A stretch of 64,000 bases of DNA, from NCBI GenBank assembly GCA_964575095.1, contig CAZNPA010000001.1:336858-400857 (forward strand). The letters run 5' to 3'. The notes beneath the pieces are model-generated. The model made no database searches, was not told the DNA's origin, and saw only the letters and a list, made by a program, of their open reading frames with translations. Position numbers and translations under genes: made by a program. Of the stretch, positions 11,634 to 20,009 are shown piece by piece. This stretch comes from CAZNPA01 sp964575095. GTDB lineage: Bacteria > Pseudomonadota > Alphaproteobacteria > Rickettsiales > SXRF01. How positions within the stretch are numbered: the first letter of the stretch is position 1; each line of letters starts with the position of its first letter.

Positions 11634-12079
11634 ATTGCTTGTATCTTCACCAAATACCCCAGCCTCAATGTTTCCTGTGCCATTTTTTGCCATTCTGAAG
11701 CCTTATAACATGCGCTGACGATCCGTATAGATTCCTCTATCATTTTTTCCAGTGTTTCTTTCGCCGGCGGCTGCTCGCGCAATTCCATCGCCTCCATCAG
11801 CAATTCCTGCGACGGCTTGACGCTGTCCTGCTCTTTTCCAACCACAATACCCTGCGTCGAGAGCAGATATTGCGCGCGCGTCAGCGGATTTTTGAGTACG
11901 TTATAGGCTTGGTTGACGTCCGCCGATAACATAAGCGCCGCCTGGCGTGCGGTTGCCGATTTACCGGCGCTGCGGTCGGGATGGTATTGCCGCTGGGCGT
12001 GGAAATACGCCGCTTCGAGCCGCTTAACGTCGATATCAAAATGCGGCGGGAGATTGAGAAGGAAGAAATAATCGGTCAT
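11630..12079 (-). CDS. hscB: Fe-S cluster co-chaperone HscB (J-domain)
   Basis: 149 residues. The N-terminal J domain carries the HPD tripeptide at residues 33-35 (QYHPDRSAG), which stimulates HscA ATPase. The C-terminal three-helix domain that holds IscU follows, with LLMEAMELREQ typical of the family. It ends in a 4-base ATGA overlap with hscA and begins 21 bases after iscA. Confidence 0.95.
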   Translation of the reverse strand: MTDYFFLLNLPPHFDIDVKRLEAAYFHAQRQYHPDRSAGKSATARQAALMLSADVNQAYNVLKNPLTRAQYLLSTQGIVVGKEQDSVKPSQELLMEAMELREQPPAKETLEKMIEESIRIVSACYKASEWQKMAQETLRLGYLVKIQAI

Positions 12080-12100
12080 GCAGGCGAGCCTCCAGTGAAT

Positions 12101-12436
12101 TTAAACGTGGAAGGACTCTCCGCACCCACATCTTCCTTTTTCGTTTGGATTACGGAAGGTGAATCCGCTTTTGAGTTTTTCCTCGACGTAGTCCATTTCG
12201 GTGCCGAGCAGAAACATCACCGCCTTGGGATCGATGAATATTTTGACGTCTTCCTTTTCCACCACCTCGTCGAGCGGCGATTTTTCATCGGCATATTCGA
12301 TGGTGTAGGAAAGCCCCGAACAGCCGCGCGCGCGCACGCCGATACGAATCCCCGCCGCCGGCTTGCCGCGCTTGTCCAGGAGCGCATGGATGCGGGTGAG
12401 AGCATTATCGGAAACAGTGAGAACGGGAGCGGGCAT
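12101..12436 (-). CDS. iscA: A-type iron-sulfur carrier IscA
   Basis: 111 residues. The three conserved cysteines of A-type carriers are Cys39 (RGCSG) and Cys103/Cys105 (RCGCGESF). It accepts or delivers Fe-S clusters, chiefly [4Fe-4S], downstream of IscU. It lies 6 bases after the iscU stop and before hscB in the conventional order. ErpA is a possible alternative, but gene order favours IscA. Confidence 0.94.
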   Translation of the reverse strand: MPAPVLTVSDNALTRIHALLDKRGKPAAGIRIGVRARGCSGLSYTIEYADEKSPLDEVVEKEDVKIFIDPKAVMFLLGTEMDYVEEKLKSGFTFRNPNEKGRCGCGESFHV

Positions 12437-12442
12437 AGGGCG

Positions 12443-12841
12443 TTACGCAGCGTCGGTTTTTTCGCCGTGCTTGCTCTTATAATCCGCAATCGCGGCTTTG
12501 ATCGCGTCTTCGGCCAGCACCGAGCAATGGATTTTTACCGGCGGCAGCGAGAGATGTTCCGCAATCTCGGTATTTTTAATCGTTCCGGCTTCGTCGATGG
12601 ATTTGCCTTTGACCCATTCGGTAATCAGCGAGCTCGATGCAATCGCCGAGCCGCAGCCGAATGTTTTGAATTTCGCGTCTTCGATGATGCCATTTGCGCC
12701 GACCTTGATTTGCAATTTCATCACGTCGCCGCAGGCGGGCGCGCCGACGAGCCCGGTGCCGACCGTCGGGTCGTCCTTGGCCAGCGAGCCTACGTTGCGC
12801 GGATGCTCGTAGTGGTCGATTACTTTTTCACTGTAGGCCAT
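12443..12841 (-). CDS. iscU: Iron-sulfur scaffold protein IscU
   Basis: 132 residues. The scaffold residues are all present: Cys37 and Asp39 (PACGD), Cys63 (FGCGSAIASSS), His105 and Cys106 (KIHCSVLAED). The HscA recognition motif LPPVK is intact at residues 99-103, matching the chaperone genes downstream. Sulfur comes from IscS two genes upstream; an orphan gene lies between. Confidence 0.97.
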   Translation of the reverse strand: MAYSEKVIDHYEHPRNVGSLAKDDPTVGTGLVGAPACGDVMKLQIKVGANGIIEDAKFKTFGCGSAIASSSLITEWVKGKSIDEAGTIKNTEIAEHLSLPPVKIHCSVLAEDAIKAAIADYKSKHGEKTDAA

Positions 12842-12854
12842 AAACTATTTCTTT

Positions 12855-13127
12855 CTAAAATATTTCCTGTACTGGCGGATCTTTATCTAATTGCGTTATA
12901 TAACGCCTGATTAGCGGAATTCCTAAAGTCTCCATAGGCACTTCTTTGCCAGTTTCCAATTCATATCTTGCAACTTCAAATAATGCTCTCTTCAGCAATT
13001 CTTCAGCCGCCGGATCATCAATCTGACGAGCGGTTTTTGCATATTCCAAAAGCGCCTTGTCCTGAGCGGTATTTAATCTCCATCTAATCTCGTCTCTTCG
13101 TTTTTCTATGTCAGAATATTCCGCCAT
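12855..13127 (-). CDS. Small hypothetical protein within the isc operon
   Basis: About 90 residues from ATG at 13127; a GTG at 13133, directly abutting the iscS stop, is also possible. The sequence is mostly helical and charged (IEKRRDEIRWRLNTAQDKAL), with no cysteine, so it cannot itself hold a cluster. It is more AT-rich than the flanking isc genes. It sits between iscS and iscU, with about 13 bases on one side and under 7 on the other, and must be co-transcribed. Size and position are reminiscent of small IscS partners such as IscX or frataxin, but I see no sequence likeness to either. Confidence 0.7.
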   Translation of the reverse strand: MAEYSDIEKRRDEIRWRLNTAQDKALLEYAKTARQIDDPAAEELLKRALFEVARYELETGKEVPMETLGIPLIRRYITQLDKDPPVQEIF

Positions 13128-13133
13128 ACTCAC

Positions 13134-14369
13134 TCAATGTCCCGCCCATTCAATCTTGGTTATATCCACACCCTCTTGCACCATCTCCCATAATGGGCTC
13201 ATTTCGCGTAATTTATCGATACTGTTTTTGATTAATTTGATGGCGAAATCGACTTCTTCTTCGGTAGTAAACCGGCCGATGCCAAAGCGAATCGAGGTAT
13301 GCGCCAGTTCCTCGCCGATGCCAAGCGCGCGCAGGACATACGATGGTTCCAGCGAAGCGGAGGTGCAGGCCGAACCGCTGGATACCGCCAAATCTTTCAG
13401 CGCCATGATCATCGATTCGCCTTCGACATAAGCAAAGCTGATATTGATATTGCCCGGCCAGCGCATTTCACGGTCGCCGTTTAGGAATACGTCTTTGACG
13501 CCATCCAGAATTTCTTTGAGGAATTTGTTGTAGAGCCTATGCACATGCTCGGCATCTTTGCCCATTTCTTCTTTGGCGATACGTGCTGCTTCGCCCAAGC
13601 CCACCACCATCGGCGTCGGCAAGGTGCCGGAGCGAAAGCCGCGTTCCTGCCCGCCGCCGGAGATTAAAGGCTCCAGGCGGATGCGCGGGCGGCGGCGCAC
13701 ATACAAAGCGCCGATGCCTTTGGGGCCATAAATTTTGTGTCCCGATATGCTCATCAGATCGATATTCATCGCTTCGACATCGAGCGGGATTTTTCCGAAC
13801 GCCTGCGCGCAATCGGTGTGGAAGAACACGCCGCGCTCACGGCAGATTTTTCCAATCTCAGCCAGCGGCTGGATGACGCCGATCTCGTTGTTGATTCCCA
13901 TCACCGAGACCAGCAGCGTGTTTTCTTTGATCGCCGCGCGTAACGTATCGAGATTCACCAGTCCGCTTTTTTCCACCGGCAGATAGGTGACTTCAAAACC
14001 TTCCTGCTCCAGATGGCGGCAGGAATCGAGCACGCATTTATGCTCGGTCTGCGGCGTGATGATGTGATTCTTTTTATCTTTGTAAAAATGCGCGATGCCC
14101 TTGATGGCGATATTGTTCGATTCCGTGGCGCCCGACGTGAAGATGATTTCTTTTTCCGTGGCGCCGATGAGCGCAGCGACTTGTTCGCGCGCTAAATCGG
14201 TGGCCGCTTCGGCTTCCCATCCGAACGCGTGGCTCCTGGAATGCGGATTGCCGAATTTTTCGGTGAACCACGGCAACATTTTTTCCAAAACACGCGGGTC
14301 GACCGGCGTCGTCGCCTGGTAATCCAGGTAGATCGGGAATTTGAGGTTATTGTTGGCGGCAGTTTTCAT
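13134..14369 (-). CDS. iscS: Cysteine desulfurase IscS
   Basis: 411 residues, a PLP enzyme that releases sulfur from L-cysteine for IscU. His110 stacks on PLP (PQTEHKCV), Lys212 forms the Schiff base (SGHKIYGPKG), and the active Cys345 lies in the long mobile loop SSGSACTSASLEP. The SGHKIYGPKGIGALYVR signature and full-length loop mark group I, IscS/NFS1 type. A second cysteine desulfurase precedes it; the spacer holds a palindromic repeat. Confidence 0.97.
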   Translation of the reverse strand: MKTAANNNLKFPIYLDYQATTPVDPRVLEKMLPWFTEKFGNPHSRSHAFGWEAEAATDLAREQVAALIGATEKEIIFTSGATESNNIAIKGIAHFYKDKKNHIITPQTEHKCVLDSCRHLEQEGFEVTYLPVEKSGLVNLDTLRAAIKENTLLVSVMGINNEIGVIQPLAEIGKICRERGVFFHTDCAQAFGKIPLDVEAMNIDLMSISGHKIYGPKGIGALYVRRRPRIRLEPLISGGGQERGFRSGTLPTPMVVGLGEAARIAKEEMGKDAEHVHRLYNKFLKEILDGVKDVFLNGDREMRWPGNINISFAYVEGESMIMALKDLAVSSGSACTSASLEPSYVLRALGIGEELAHTSIRFGIGRFTTEEEVDFAIKLIKNSIDKLREMSPLWEMVQEGVDITKIEWAGH

Positions 14370-14383
14370 ATGTTTTATTTCCC

Positions 14384-14498
14384 GTCATTGCGAGGAGCGT
14401 TAGCGACGAAGCAATCCAGCAAAGCGCCATGGGCGCTTGAATGTTCCTTTGCGCCGCAGACGCGGCGCGCTGGATTGCTTCGCTTCGCTCACAATGAC
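14384..14498. repeat. Palindromic repeat between the two cysteine desulfurase genes
   Basis: The outer arms GTCATTGCGAGGAGCG... and ...CGCTCACAATGAC are inverted, and both run into a GCAATCCAGC block. An inner GCGCC palindrome lies around 14425-14470. Another half-copy is found at 24398-24420. The element fills most of the 208-base spacer 15 bases before iscS and may form a long hairpin in the isc transcript. Confidence 0.85.
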
Positions 14499-14577
14499 GA
14501 CTTACTACTATAGTATACCCTACTAATTTAATCAACTATTACTGGGAATCTTTTATTACCGTATTTCAGTGGATTAT

Positions 14578-15681
14578 TCAAGCAACCTCTTGCTTTTTTG
14601 CTAGACGCTCACAGGTCTGCTTCCACACCGCCGTGAAATCGCGGATTTCTTTTTCCGTAGTGCCCCAGCCGCCGCTGATGCGGATGGCGTAGCCGGCGGT
14701 TTCGGAGGGAACGCCCATCGCCAGCAGCACGTGCGATCCCGATACTTTTCCCGACGTGCAGGCCGAACCGGCGGAGACGGCAAATCCCTTCAAATCGAAA
14801 TCGATGAGCTGCACTTCGTTGGATACGCCCGGCATGGCGACTGAGCAGGTGTTGGGCAGCCGCGCTGCATTTTTACCGAACACAATGCCGCCCGCCGCTT
14901 CGAGTTCCGACTCCATCGCATCCAGCCAGCCGCGAATTTCTTGAATATGCGACAAATCCGACGCCTTCTGCACCGCCACGGCAAAGGCAGCGATGGCGGA
15001 AACATTTTCCGTTCCGGCGCGGCGTCCCATTTCCTGGCCGCCGCCCTTGTGCATCGGCGTCACCGGCAAGCCGCGCCGCGCGATGAGCGCCGCCGCGCCC
15101 ACAGGGCCGCCGCATTTGTGGCCGGAGAGCGTCATCATATCGGCGCCGAGCGCGCTAAAATCGATCGGCAATTTGCCGATGCCCTGTACGGCGTCGCAAT
15201 GCAACAACGCGCCGTGCTTTTTACAGATGGCCGCGATCTCGCTTATCGGCTGGATGACGCCGGTTTCGTTATTGGCCAGCATCACCGATACCAGTGCCGG
15301 CTTGCTATCCGCCGCCAGCAGTTTTTCCAGCGCGGCGATATCGACCACGCCATCTTTGGTGACAGGAATATGTTGCGCGTCAGGATAGGCTTTGACGATC
15401 GAGCTGTGCTCGATGGCTGAAATCAATAACCGGCGACCGGGGATGCCACTAAGCGCCATGTTGTTGGCCTCAGTACCGCTGCCGGTGAAAATGATTTCGT
15501 CGGGGAAGGCATTGAAGGTGGTGGCAAGCGTGCGACGGGCTTCTTCGAGGTGTTTTTTGGCCAGGCGGCCGAACGCATGCCCCGACGAAGGATTGCCGGG
15601 TTTCCGCAACACTTCCTGTATTTTTTCAACCGCTTCCGGCCTAACCGGCGCAGTTGCATTGTAATCAAGATAAATGGGCAT
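14578..15681 (-). CDS. Second cysteine desulfurase (NifS/IscS-like)
   Basis: 367 residues. PLP lysine is Lys189 (TLSGHKCGGPVG) and the catalytic cysteine is Cys318 (AGSACTSGKVSGSH). It is shorter than IscS, and GPVGAAALI replaces GPKGIGALYVR, so it is a distinct paralogue of the kind found ahead of iscS in Rickettsiales and other alphaproteobacteria. It probably opens the isc transcript, divergent from icd across a 77-base intergenic region. A tRNA-thiolation or backup sulfur-supply role is possible. Confidence 0.9.
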   Translation of the reverse strand: MPIYLDYNATAPVRPEAVEKIQEVLRKPGNPSSGHAFGRLAKKHLEEARRTLATTFNAFPDEIIFTGSGTEANNMALSGIPGRRLLISAIEHSSIVKAYPDAQHIPVTKDGVVDIAALEKLLAADSKPALVSVMLANNETGVIQPISEIAAICKKHGALLHCDAVQGIGKLPIDFSALGADMMTLSGHKCGGPVGAAALIARRGLPVTPMHKGGGQEMGRRAGTENVSAIAAFAVAVQKASDLSHIQEIRGWLDAMESELEAAGGIVFGKNAARLPNTCSVAMPGVSNEVQLIDFDLKGFAVSAGSACTSGKVSGSHVLLAMGVPSETAGYAIRISGGWGTTEKEIRDFTAVWKQTCERLAKKQEVA

Positions 15682-15758
15682 CGTTTTTCATCAAATCTTA
15701 AGGCTTATGGCCAATAATCGAGGCATATTACTTAGAAATCACTTGAGGAGCAACCGTT

Positions 15759-17039
15759 ATGACGAAATTAGCCGCGCCCGCCATGGTCTATATCTCCGGC
15801 GAGGAGATGACGCACGAGGTCATGAAGATGATCCTGGCCAAATGGATTGCGCCCAACCTCGACACCGCCAAGTGGCAGACGTTTGATTTGTCGTGCAAAA
15901 GCCGCGACGCTACGAAGGATCAGGTGCTCAAAGATGCGATTGCCGCCGGTGCAGCATGCGGCTCGATTTTTAAGGAGCCGACCATCACGCCGACCGCCGA
16001 CCAGGCCAAGGAGATGGGCTTGTCGAAAGCCTGGGGCAGCCCGAATGGAACGATGCGCGCCGGCTGGAACGGCTTTTCCATCGACCGCGACACGATTTCG
16101 ATCGCCGGCCTCGAATCGCAAATGGGTTATAAAAAACCGGTCGTATTCTGCCGCCACGCGGTGGGTGGGCAATATGGCGCGAGCAGTGCTATCGTTGGTC
16201 CCGGCTCGATCAAGATGGTACACACAGCAGCCGACGGCAAGGAAACCGTTATCGACACAAGGAAGCTCACCGACAAGCAAAATGCGGCGGTGATGTACCA
16301 CAATCCTTATGACAATTTAGAAAAACTGGCGCACCATTTCTTCCAGCGTGCGCTGGCAGCCAATGCCGTGCCGTATGTCGTCACCAAGAAAACCGTGTTC
16401 AAATGGCAGGAGCCGTTCTGGGCCAAGATGAAAGAAGTGTTCGACGCGCACTATAAAAAACAATTCGCCGAAAAAGGATTGCTGAAAAATACCGGCGGCG
16501 ACTTGCGCCACCTGCTCTCCGACGACGCGGTGATGAAAATGGCGGCGTGGAAAGACGGCGGCTTTGCCATGGTCTCGCACAATTACGACGGCGACGTGCT
16601 GACGGATTTATTGGCGCAGATCTATAAATCGCCTGGCTTCATCTCCTCGGTGCTGACCGGCTTCAAGAAAGACGGCCAGACCATCATGGAATTCGAAGCC
16701 TCGCACGGCACCATCGCCGACCAGTACGCCAAATTCAAAGCTGGCGAAGAAACTTCGGTGAACCCGCTGGGCATGGTCTATGCGCTGCGCGGCGCCATCG
16801 ACCACTCGGCGAATCTGGCGCTCGAAAGCAAACAGATTTCGATGGACGACGCGGCAAAAATCAAAAACTTCACCGCCGCCATGTATGCCTCGATGTGCGA
16901 AGCGATGGCAAGCGGCAAAGGCACCCGCGACCTTAGCGGCCCCAGTGGATTGACTACCGAAAAATTCGTCGATGAAGTCGCCAGCCGTTTGCAGGGAAAA
17001 TTAAGCGGCGGCGGAAATAAAATGGCGGCTGCCAGTTAA
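15759..17039 (+). CDS. icd: NADP-dependent isocitrate dehydrogenase
   Basis: 426 residues. It oxidises isocitrate to 2-oxoglutarate in the TCA cycle. SPNGTMRAGWNG matches the substrate-binding serine region, the metal-binding aspartate is in HNYDGDVLTDLLAQ, and EASHGTIADQY is the cofactor-binding signature. It belongs to the homodimeric eukaryote-like subfamily used by alphaproteobacteria. A good ribosome site (GAGGAG) lies 8 bases before ATG. It is inserted on the opposite strand between iscR and the rest of the isc genes, and its stop overlaps iscR by 4 bases. Confidence 0.96.
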   Translation: MTKLAAPAMVYISGEEMTHEVMKMILAKWIAPNLDTAKWQTFDLSCKSRDATKDQVLKDAIAAGAACGSIFKEPTITPTADQAKEMGLSKAWGSPNGTMRAGWNGFSIDRDTISIAGLESQMGYKKPVVFCRHAVGGQYGASSAIVGPGSIKMVHTAADGKETVIDTRKLTDKQNAAVMYHNPYDNLEKLAHHFFQRALAANAVPYVVTKKTVFKWQEPFWAKMKEVFDAHYKKQFAEKGLLKNTGGDLRHLLSDDAVMKMAAWKDGGFAMVSHNYDGDVLTDLLAQIYKSPGFISSVLTGFKKDGQTIMEFEASHGTIADQYAKFKAGEETSVNPLGMVYALRGAIDHSANLALESKQISMDDAAKIKNFTAAMYASMCEAMASGKGTRDLSGPSGLTTEKFVDEVASRLQGKLSGGGNKMAAAS

Positions 17040-17497
17040 TTGATCCGCAGCTCTCCGCTTTCGATAACCGAGGCGGGAAAAATCTTCTTGCGATTGCGCA
17101 CATCCGCCAGCGTCACCGAACTTAGGTAGCCGGAAATCTGCTGCTCCAGGCCTTCCCACAGATCGTGCGTCAGGCAGCGGGCTTTGGTGCTCATGCAGCC
17201 GCCGGGTTTGCCGTGCTTACCGCAGCGGGTCATTTTCGTCGATTCTTCGACCGCCGCGACGATGTCTGATATTCTGACGTTTTCCGCCGCGCCCGCCAGG
17301 GCGTAGCCGCCGCCGGGACCACGCACCGAGGCAACCAGCCCGCGCTTCTTGAGCTTGCCGAAAATCTGCTCCAGATACGGCACGGTGATTTCCTGCGCTT
17401 CCGCTAATTCGGCAAGCGCCACCGGCTGGCCGGACGGACGCCCCGCCAGCTCCACCATCGCCATCACGGCGTAACGCGTTTTTGTACCTAGAATCAT
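17036..17497 (-). CDS. iscR: Rrf2-family Fe-S-sensing regulator IscR
   Basis: 153 residues from the ATG at 17497 (MILGTKTRYAVMAMVELA), which aligns with the start of known IscR proteins. An in-frame start 42 bases further up adds residues with no counterpart. A winged-helix DNA-binding domain occupies residues 1-85, with the wing RGPGGGYALAG. Three cysteines, Cys92, Cys101 and Cys108, followed by His111, provide [2Fe-2S] ligands, with slightly wider spacing than in E. coli IscR. It presumably controls the isc genes although icd separates them. Confidence 0.92.
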   Translation of the reverse strand: MILGTKTRYAVMAMVELAGRPSGQPVALAELAEAQEITVPYLEQIFGKLKKRGLVASVRGPGGGYALAGAAENVRISDIVAAVEESTKMTRCGKHGKPGGCMSTKARCLTHDLWEGLEQQISGYLSSVTLADVRNRKKIFPASVIESGELRIN

Positions 17498-17592
17498 AGT
17501 CTTGTACGTTTTTTCTTGTATTTCGCCTACGAAATTCAATATAACACGCCTTCATTATCCAACTAACCCTCCGCCAAAGCAATTAAAATCCC

Positions 17593-18291
17593 ATGCCGGA
17601 AATCATTATACCAGGGTCTGAAGGCCGCCTCGAAGGCCGTTATCATGCCAGCGAGCAGAAGGGCGCGCCGCTGGTCCTGGTGCTGCACCCACATCCGCTC
17701 TACGGCGGCACGATGAATAACAAAATCGTTTACCGCCTGTTCCATATTTTCGCGCAGAACGGATTTTCGGTGCTGCGTTTCAATTTTCGCGGCGTCGGAA
17801 AATCATTGGGCAAATACGATAACGGCGTCGGCGAGTTGACGGACGCGGCCACCGCGCTCGACTGGCTGCAGCAGCAAAACCCCGACGCGCCGACCTGCTG
17901 GATCGCCGGCTTTTCCTTCGGCGCCTGGATATCGATGCAGCTATTGATGCGCCGCCCGGAGATCGAAGGCTTCGTCGCCGTGTCGCCGCCGGCCAACTTA
18001 TACGATTTTTCGTTCCTGTCGCCCTGCCCCGCCGCCGGCCTCATCACGCAAGGCGACAAGGACGACGTCGTGTCCGAGGAAGCGGTGAACAAGCTGGCCA
18101 CACGGTTGGGCGCGCAGCATAACACCAAAGTCGAATACAAAATTATTCCCGGCGCCGACCATTACTACCGCGGCATCGAGGAAAAGCTGGGCAGCGTCGT
18201 CGGCGAATACATCACGACGCGCATGGCCGACTTCAAGCAGAAGCGCAAAGTGCGGCCGGATAGGAAAAGACGGCAATTGCCGCGGGATTAG
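17593..18291 (+). CDS. Alpha/beta hydrolase (COG2945-like)
   Basis: 232 residues. The nucleophile elbow is GFSFGAW (GxSxG), with HPHPLYGGTMNN forming the oxyanion-side motif and GADHYYRG carrying the catalytic histidine. This family is often found next to Rrf2 regulators and cysteine desulfurases in alphaproteobacteria, as here, divergent from iscR. Its substrate is unknown. The final basic tail (KQKRKVRPDRKRRQLPRD) and the TAG stop run directly into the inverted repeat at 18289, so the C-terminus may have been altered by the repeat. Confidence 0.88.
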   Translation: MPEIIIPGSEGRLEGRYHASEQKGAPLVLVLHPHPLYGGTMNNKIVYRLFHIFAQNGFSVLRFNFRGVGKSLGKYDNGVGELTDAATALDWLQQQNPDAPTCWIAGFSFGAWISMQLLMRRPEIEGFVAVSPPANLYDFSFLSPCPAAGLITQGDKDDVVSEEAVNKLATRLGAQHNTKVEYKIIPGADHYYRGIEEKLGSVVGEYITTRMADFKQKRKVRPDRKRRQLPRD

Positions 18292-18317
18292 CTTATCCCC
18301 GCACTTGTTGCGGGGTC
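18289..18317 (+). repeat. 29-bp repeat, left copy of an inverted pair
   Basis: TAGCTTATCCCCGCACTTGT... is exactly inverted at 18902-18930. The first three bases are the in-frame TAG stop of the hydrolase. Each copy also contains its own short hairpin CCCCGCA...TGCGGGG. Confidence 0.93.
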
Positions 18318-18405
18318 CGGTTCAGCATAGTTATCACTTGTTAATAAATGCTTTTATGGTATGATCGCCTCTCGGATTATTTAAATCTTATCAGGCGCTT
18401 TTTCT

Positions 18406-18882
18406 ATGCCCATCACGCCCGAATTACCCGTTAGCGAAGCATTCGAAATTATCAAAAGACGCTTCTTTTATGATGTCGATGAGGAGCGCTATGATCGCTG
18501 TCCGCAAAATAAAATATTCCTAAAATTATGTGCAGATGCAGGCTTTTCCACTCCAGACGGCAACGCAGTCCGATTACCGACAGAGTTTCGTACACGCGAC
18601 GACCCGGGCGCACATTATACGGCCTCGATTAGTGATATTGTAAAACACTTATCCAGAGGCAACAATAGAGACGCGGGGTATCTAGGAGGCACGGGCCACA
18701 ATACCAAAGGCTTTCACGTCCGCACTGATGACTACCGTAGAGGGAGATTCGGTACGGCATCGATCAATTTTTTGGACAGAAAAACTTTCTATCATCTGAT
18801 GAACGTCATAGAAATGACCTTGCTTGATAAAGGCGTAACTCCCACTTTGCCTCCGAAAGAGGAACGTAGCACCCAAAGGTAA
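18406..18882 (+). CDS. Hypothetical protein boxed by inverted repeats
   Basis: 158 residues, not recognised. It is soluble and charged, with a histidine/glycine-rich centre (GGTGHNTKGFHVRTDDYRRG) and no signal peptide. It is AT-rich relative to hydrolase and ssb on either side, and it lies between exact 29-bp inverted repeats (18289-18317 and 18902-18930). That layout is what one expects of an acquired cassette, though no transposase or target duplication is visible. Confidence 0.65.
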   Translation: MPITPELPVSEAFEIIKRRFFYDVDEERYDRCPQNKIFLKLCADAGFSTPDGNAVRLPTEFRTRDDPGAHYTASISDIVKHLSRGNNRDAGYLGGTGHNTKGFHVRTDDYRRGRFGTASINFLDRKTFYHLMNVIEMTLLDKGVTPTLPPKEERSTQR

Positions 18883-18901
18883 GACGATACTTATCGCACC
18901 A

Positions 18902-18930
18902 GACCCCGCAACAAGTGCGGGGATAAGCTA
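18902..18930 (-). repeat. 29-bp repeat, right copy of an inverted pair
   Basis: This is the exact reverse complement of 18289-18317. Read on the minus strand its first three bases are the in-frame TAG stop of ssb, mirroring the left copy, which ends the hydrolase. Confidence 0.93.
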
Positions 18931-19389
18931 AAACGGAATCTCATCATCCAATAGTTCGGCCTTGGCCGGGGCGGCGGCGGTTGCCGGGGCGCTCTGGTTG
19001 TAACCGGCGTTGTCGTTGCTGCTGCCTTCGCGGCTGCCTTTGGAGTCGAGCATGGTCAGTACCGAGTTGAAGCCTTGCAGCACGACTTCCGTCGTGTATT
19101 TTTCCTGGCCGTCTTTGTCGGTCCATTTGCGGGTCTGCAGCGAGCCTTCGATATAGACCTTGCTGCCTTTCTTGACGTAATTCTTGATGACGCCGACCAG
19201 GCCGTCGTTGAACGCCACAACGCGGTGCCATTCGGTTTTCTCCTTGCGCTCGCCGGTGGATTTGTCTTTCCACGTCTCCGACGTCGCCACCGAGAAATTG
19301 GCGATTTCGCGCCCGTCCTGCGTCGTCCGGATTTCCGGGTCGCGGCCTAAATTTCCCACCAGAATGACTTTATTGACGCTGCCTGCCAT
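18928..19389 (-). CDS. ssb: Single-stranded DNA-binding protein
   Basis: 153 residues. An N-terminal OB fold (NKVILVGNLGRDPEIRTTQD, with TEWHRVVAF) is followed by a Gly/Asn/Ala-rich flexible linker and the acidic tip DDEIPF that recruits replication and repair partners. The stop codon is supplied by the flanking 29-bp repeat. In many alphaproteobacteria ssb lies beside uvrA; here uvrA is 7 kb away. Confidence 0.97.
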   Translation of the reverse strand: MAGSVNKVILVGNLGRDPEIRTTQDGREIANFSVATSETWKDKSTGERKEKTEWHRVVAFNDGLVGVIKNYVKKGSKVYIEGSLQTRKWTDKDGQEKYTTEVVLQGFNSVLTMLDSKGSREGSSNDNAGYNQSAPATAAAPAKAELLDDEIPF

Positions 19390-19459
19390 AAAAAACTCCC
19401 CTGCTTCAAAGATTGGAGTTTCGGTTTACACGCCGGGTAGAAAAAAATCCAGATAAAAG

Positions 19460-20008
19460 TTACTTGGCGTTAACGGGCACCGTCAGCACCGCTGGCGGTT
19501 TTTTGAACAGCTTATATTCGACATAATCACCCGGTCGGATCGATAATTTGTCGCAGACACCGCCTTTTAGGAACATCAATGCCAGAATCGGGTTGGCCGG
19601 ATAGATATCCTGATCAAGATCCGACAAAACCAGTTTGGGAATAATCTGCAGAATTTTTCCTTCCTTATCGATCAGCAACACATCAAGCGGCGTGTATTGC
19701 TCGGAAGGGGAAACGGGCGCTATCACCGGCGCGGCAAACGCCAGCAGCACGCCATGATCTTCTGACAGGCTGCTTAAGTTAAACCAACCTTTCTGGTTAT
19801 AGAACGTGGCGCCGTCGCGTATCTCGGTATCGACGATGACGCCCTTGTCGCCGCGCGATTTATCCTCCCACGGCAGGAACGCGTCGTCCGGCGGCGCAGC
19901 GCGCACGATACGCATCTCGGTGCGCGTGTAAAGCAGCGGCGTCGACGTGTCAGCCGTCGCCGGCACGGCCAGCAACAGTAACATGGCTATCAGTGCAATG
20001 CGTACCAT
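19460..20008 (-). CDS. DUF192 family secreted protein (copy 1)
   Basis: About 182 residues from ATG at 20008 (MVRIALIAMLLLLAVPATA), which is a clear signal peptide; the in-frame upstream start lies inside the neighbouring gene. The mature part resembles DUF192: a hydrophobic pair of strands (LDVLLIDKEGKILQII) and the closing KLSIRPGDYVEY. The LMHR/MWMKNT core motifs are poorly preserved compared with its neighbour, so this is a diverged paralogue. Function is unknown; extracytoplasmic location is inferred. It starts 1 base after the upstream DUF192 gene. Confidence 0.75.
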   Translation of the reverse strand: MVRIALIAMLLLLAVPATADTSTPLLYTRTEMRIVRAAPPDDAFLPWEDKSRGDKGVIVDTEIRDGATFYNQKGWFNLSSLSEDHGVLLAFAAPVIAPVSPSEQYTPLDVLLIDKEGKILQIIPKLVLSDLDQDIYPANPILALMFLKGGVCDKLSIRPGDYVEYKLFKKPPAVLTVPVNAK

Positions 20009-20009
20009 A

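Noticed and set aside
11981..12910. 309-codon plus-strand frame opposite hscB-iscA-iscU
   Set aside because: The isc genes explain the region with all active-site residues; this frame has no start signal.
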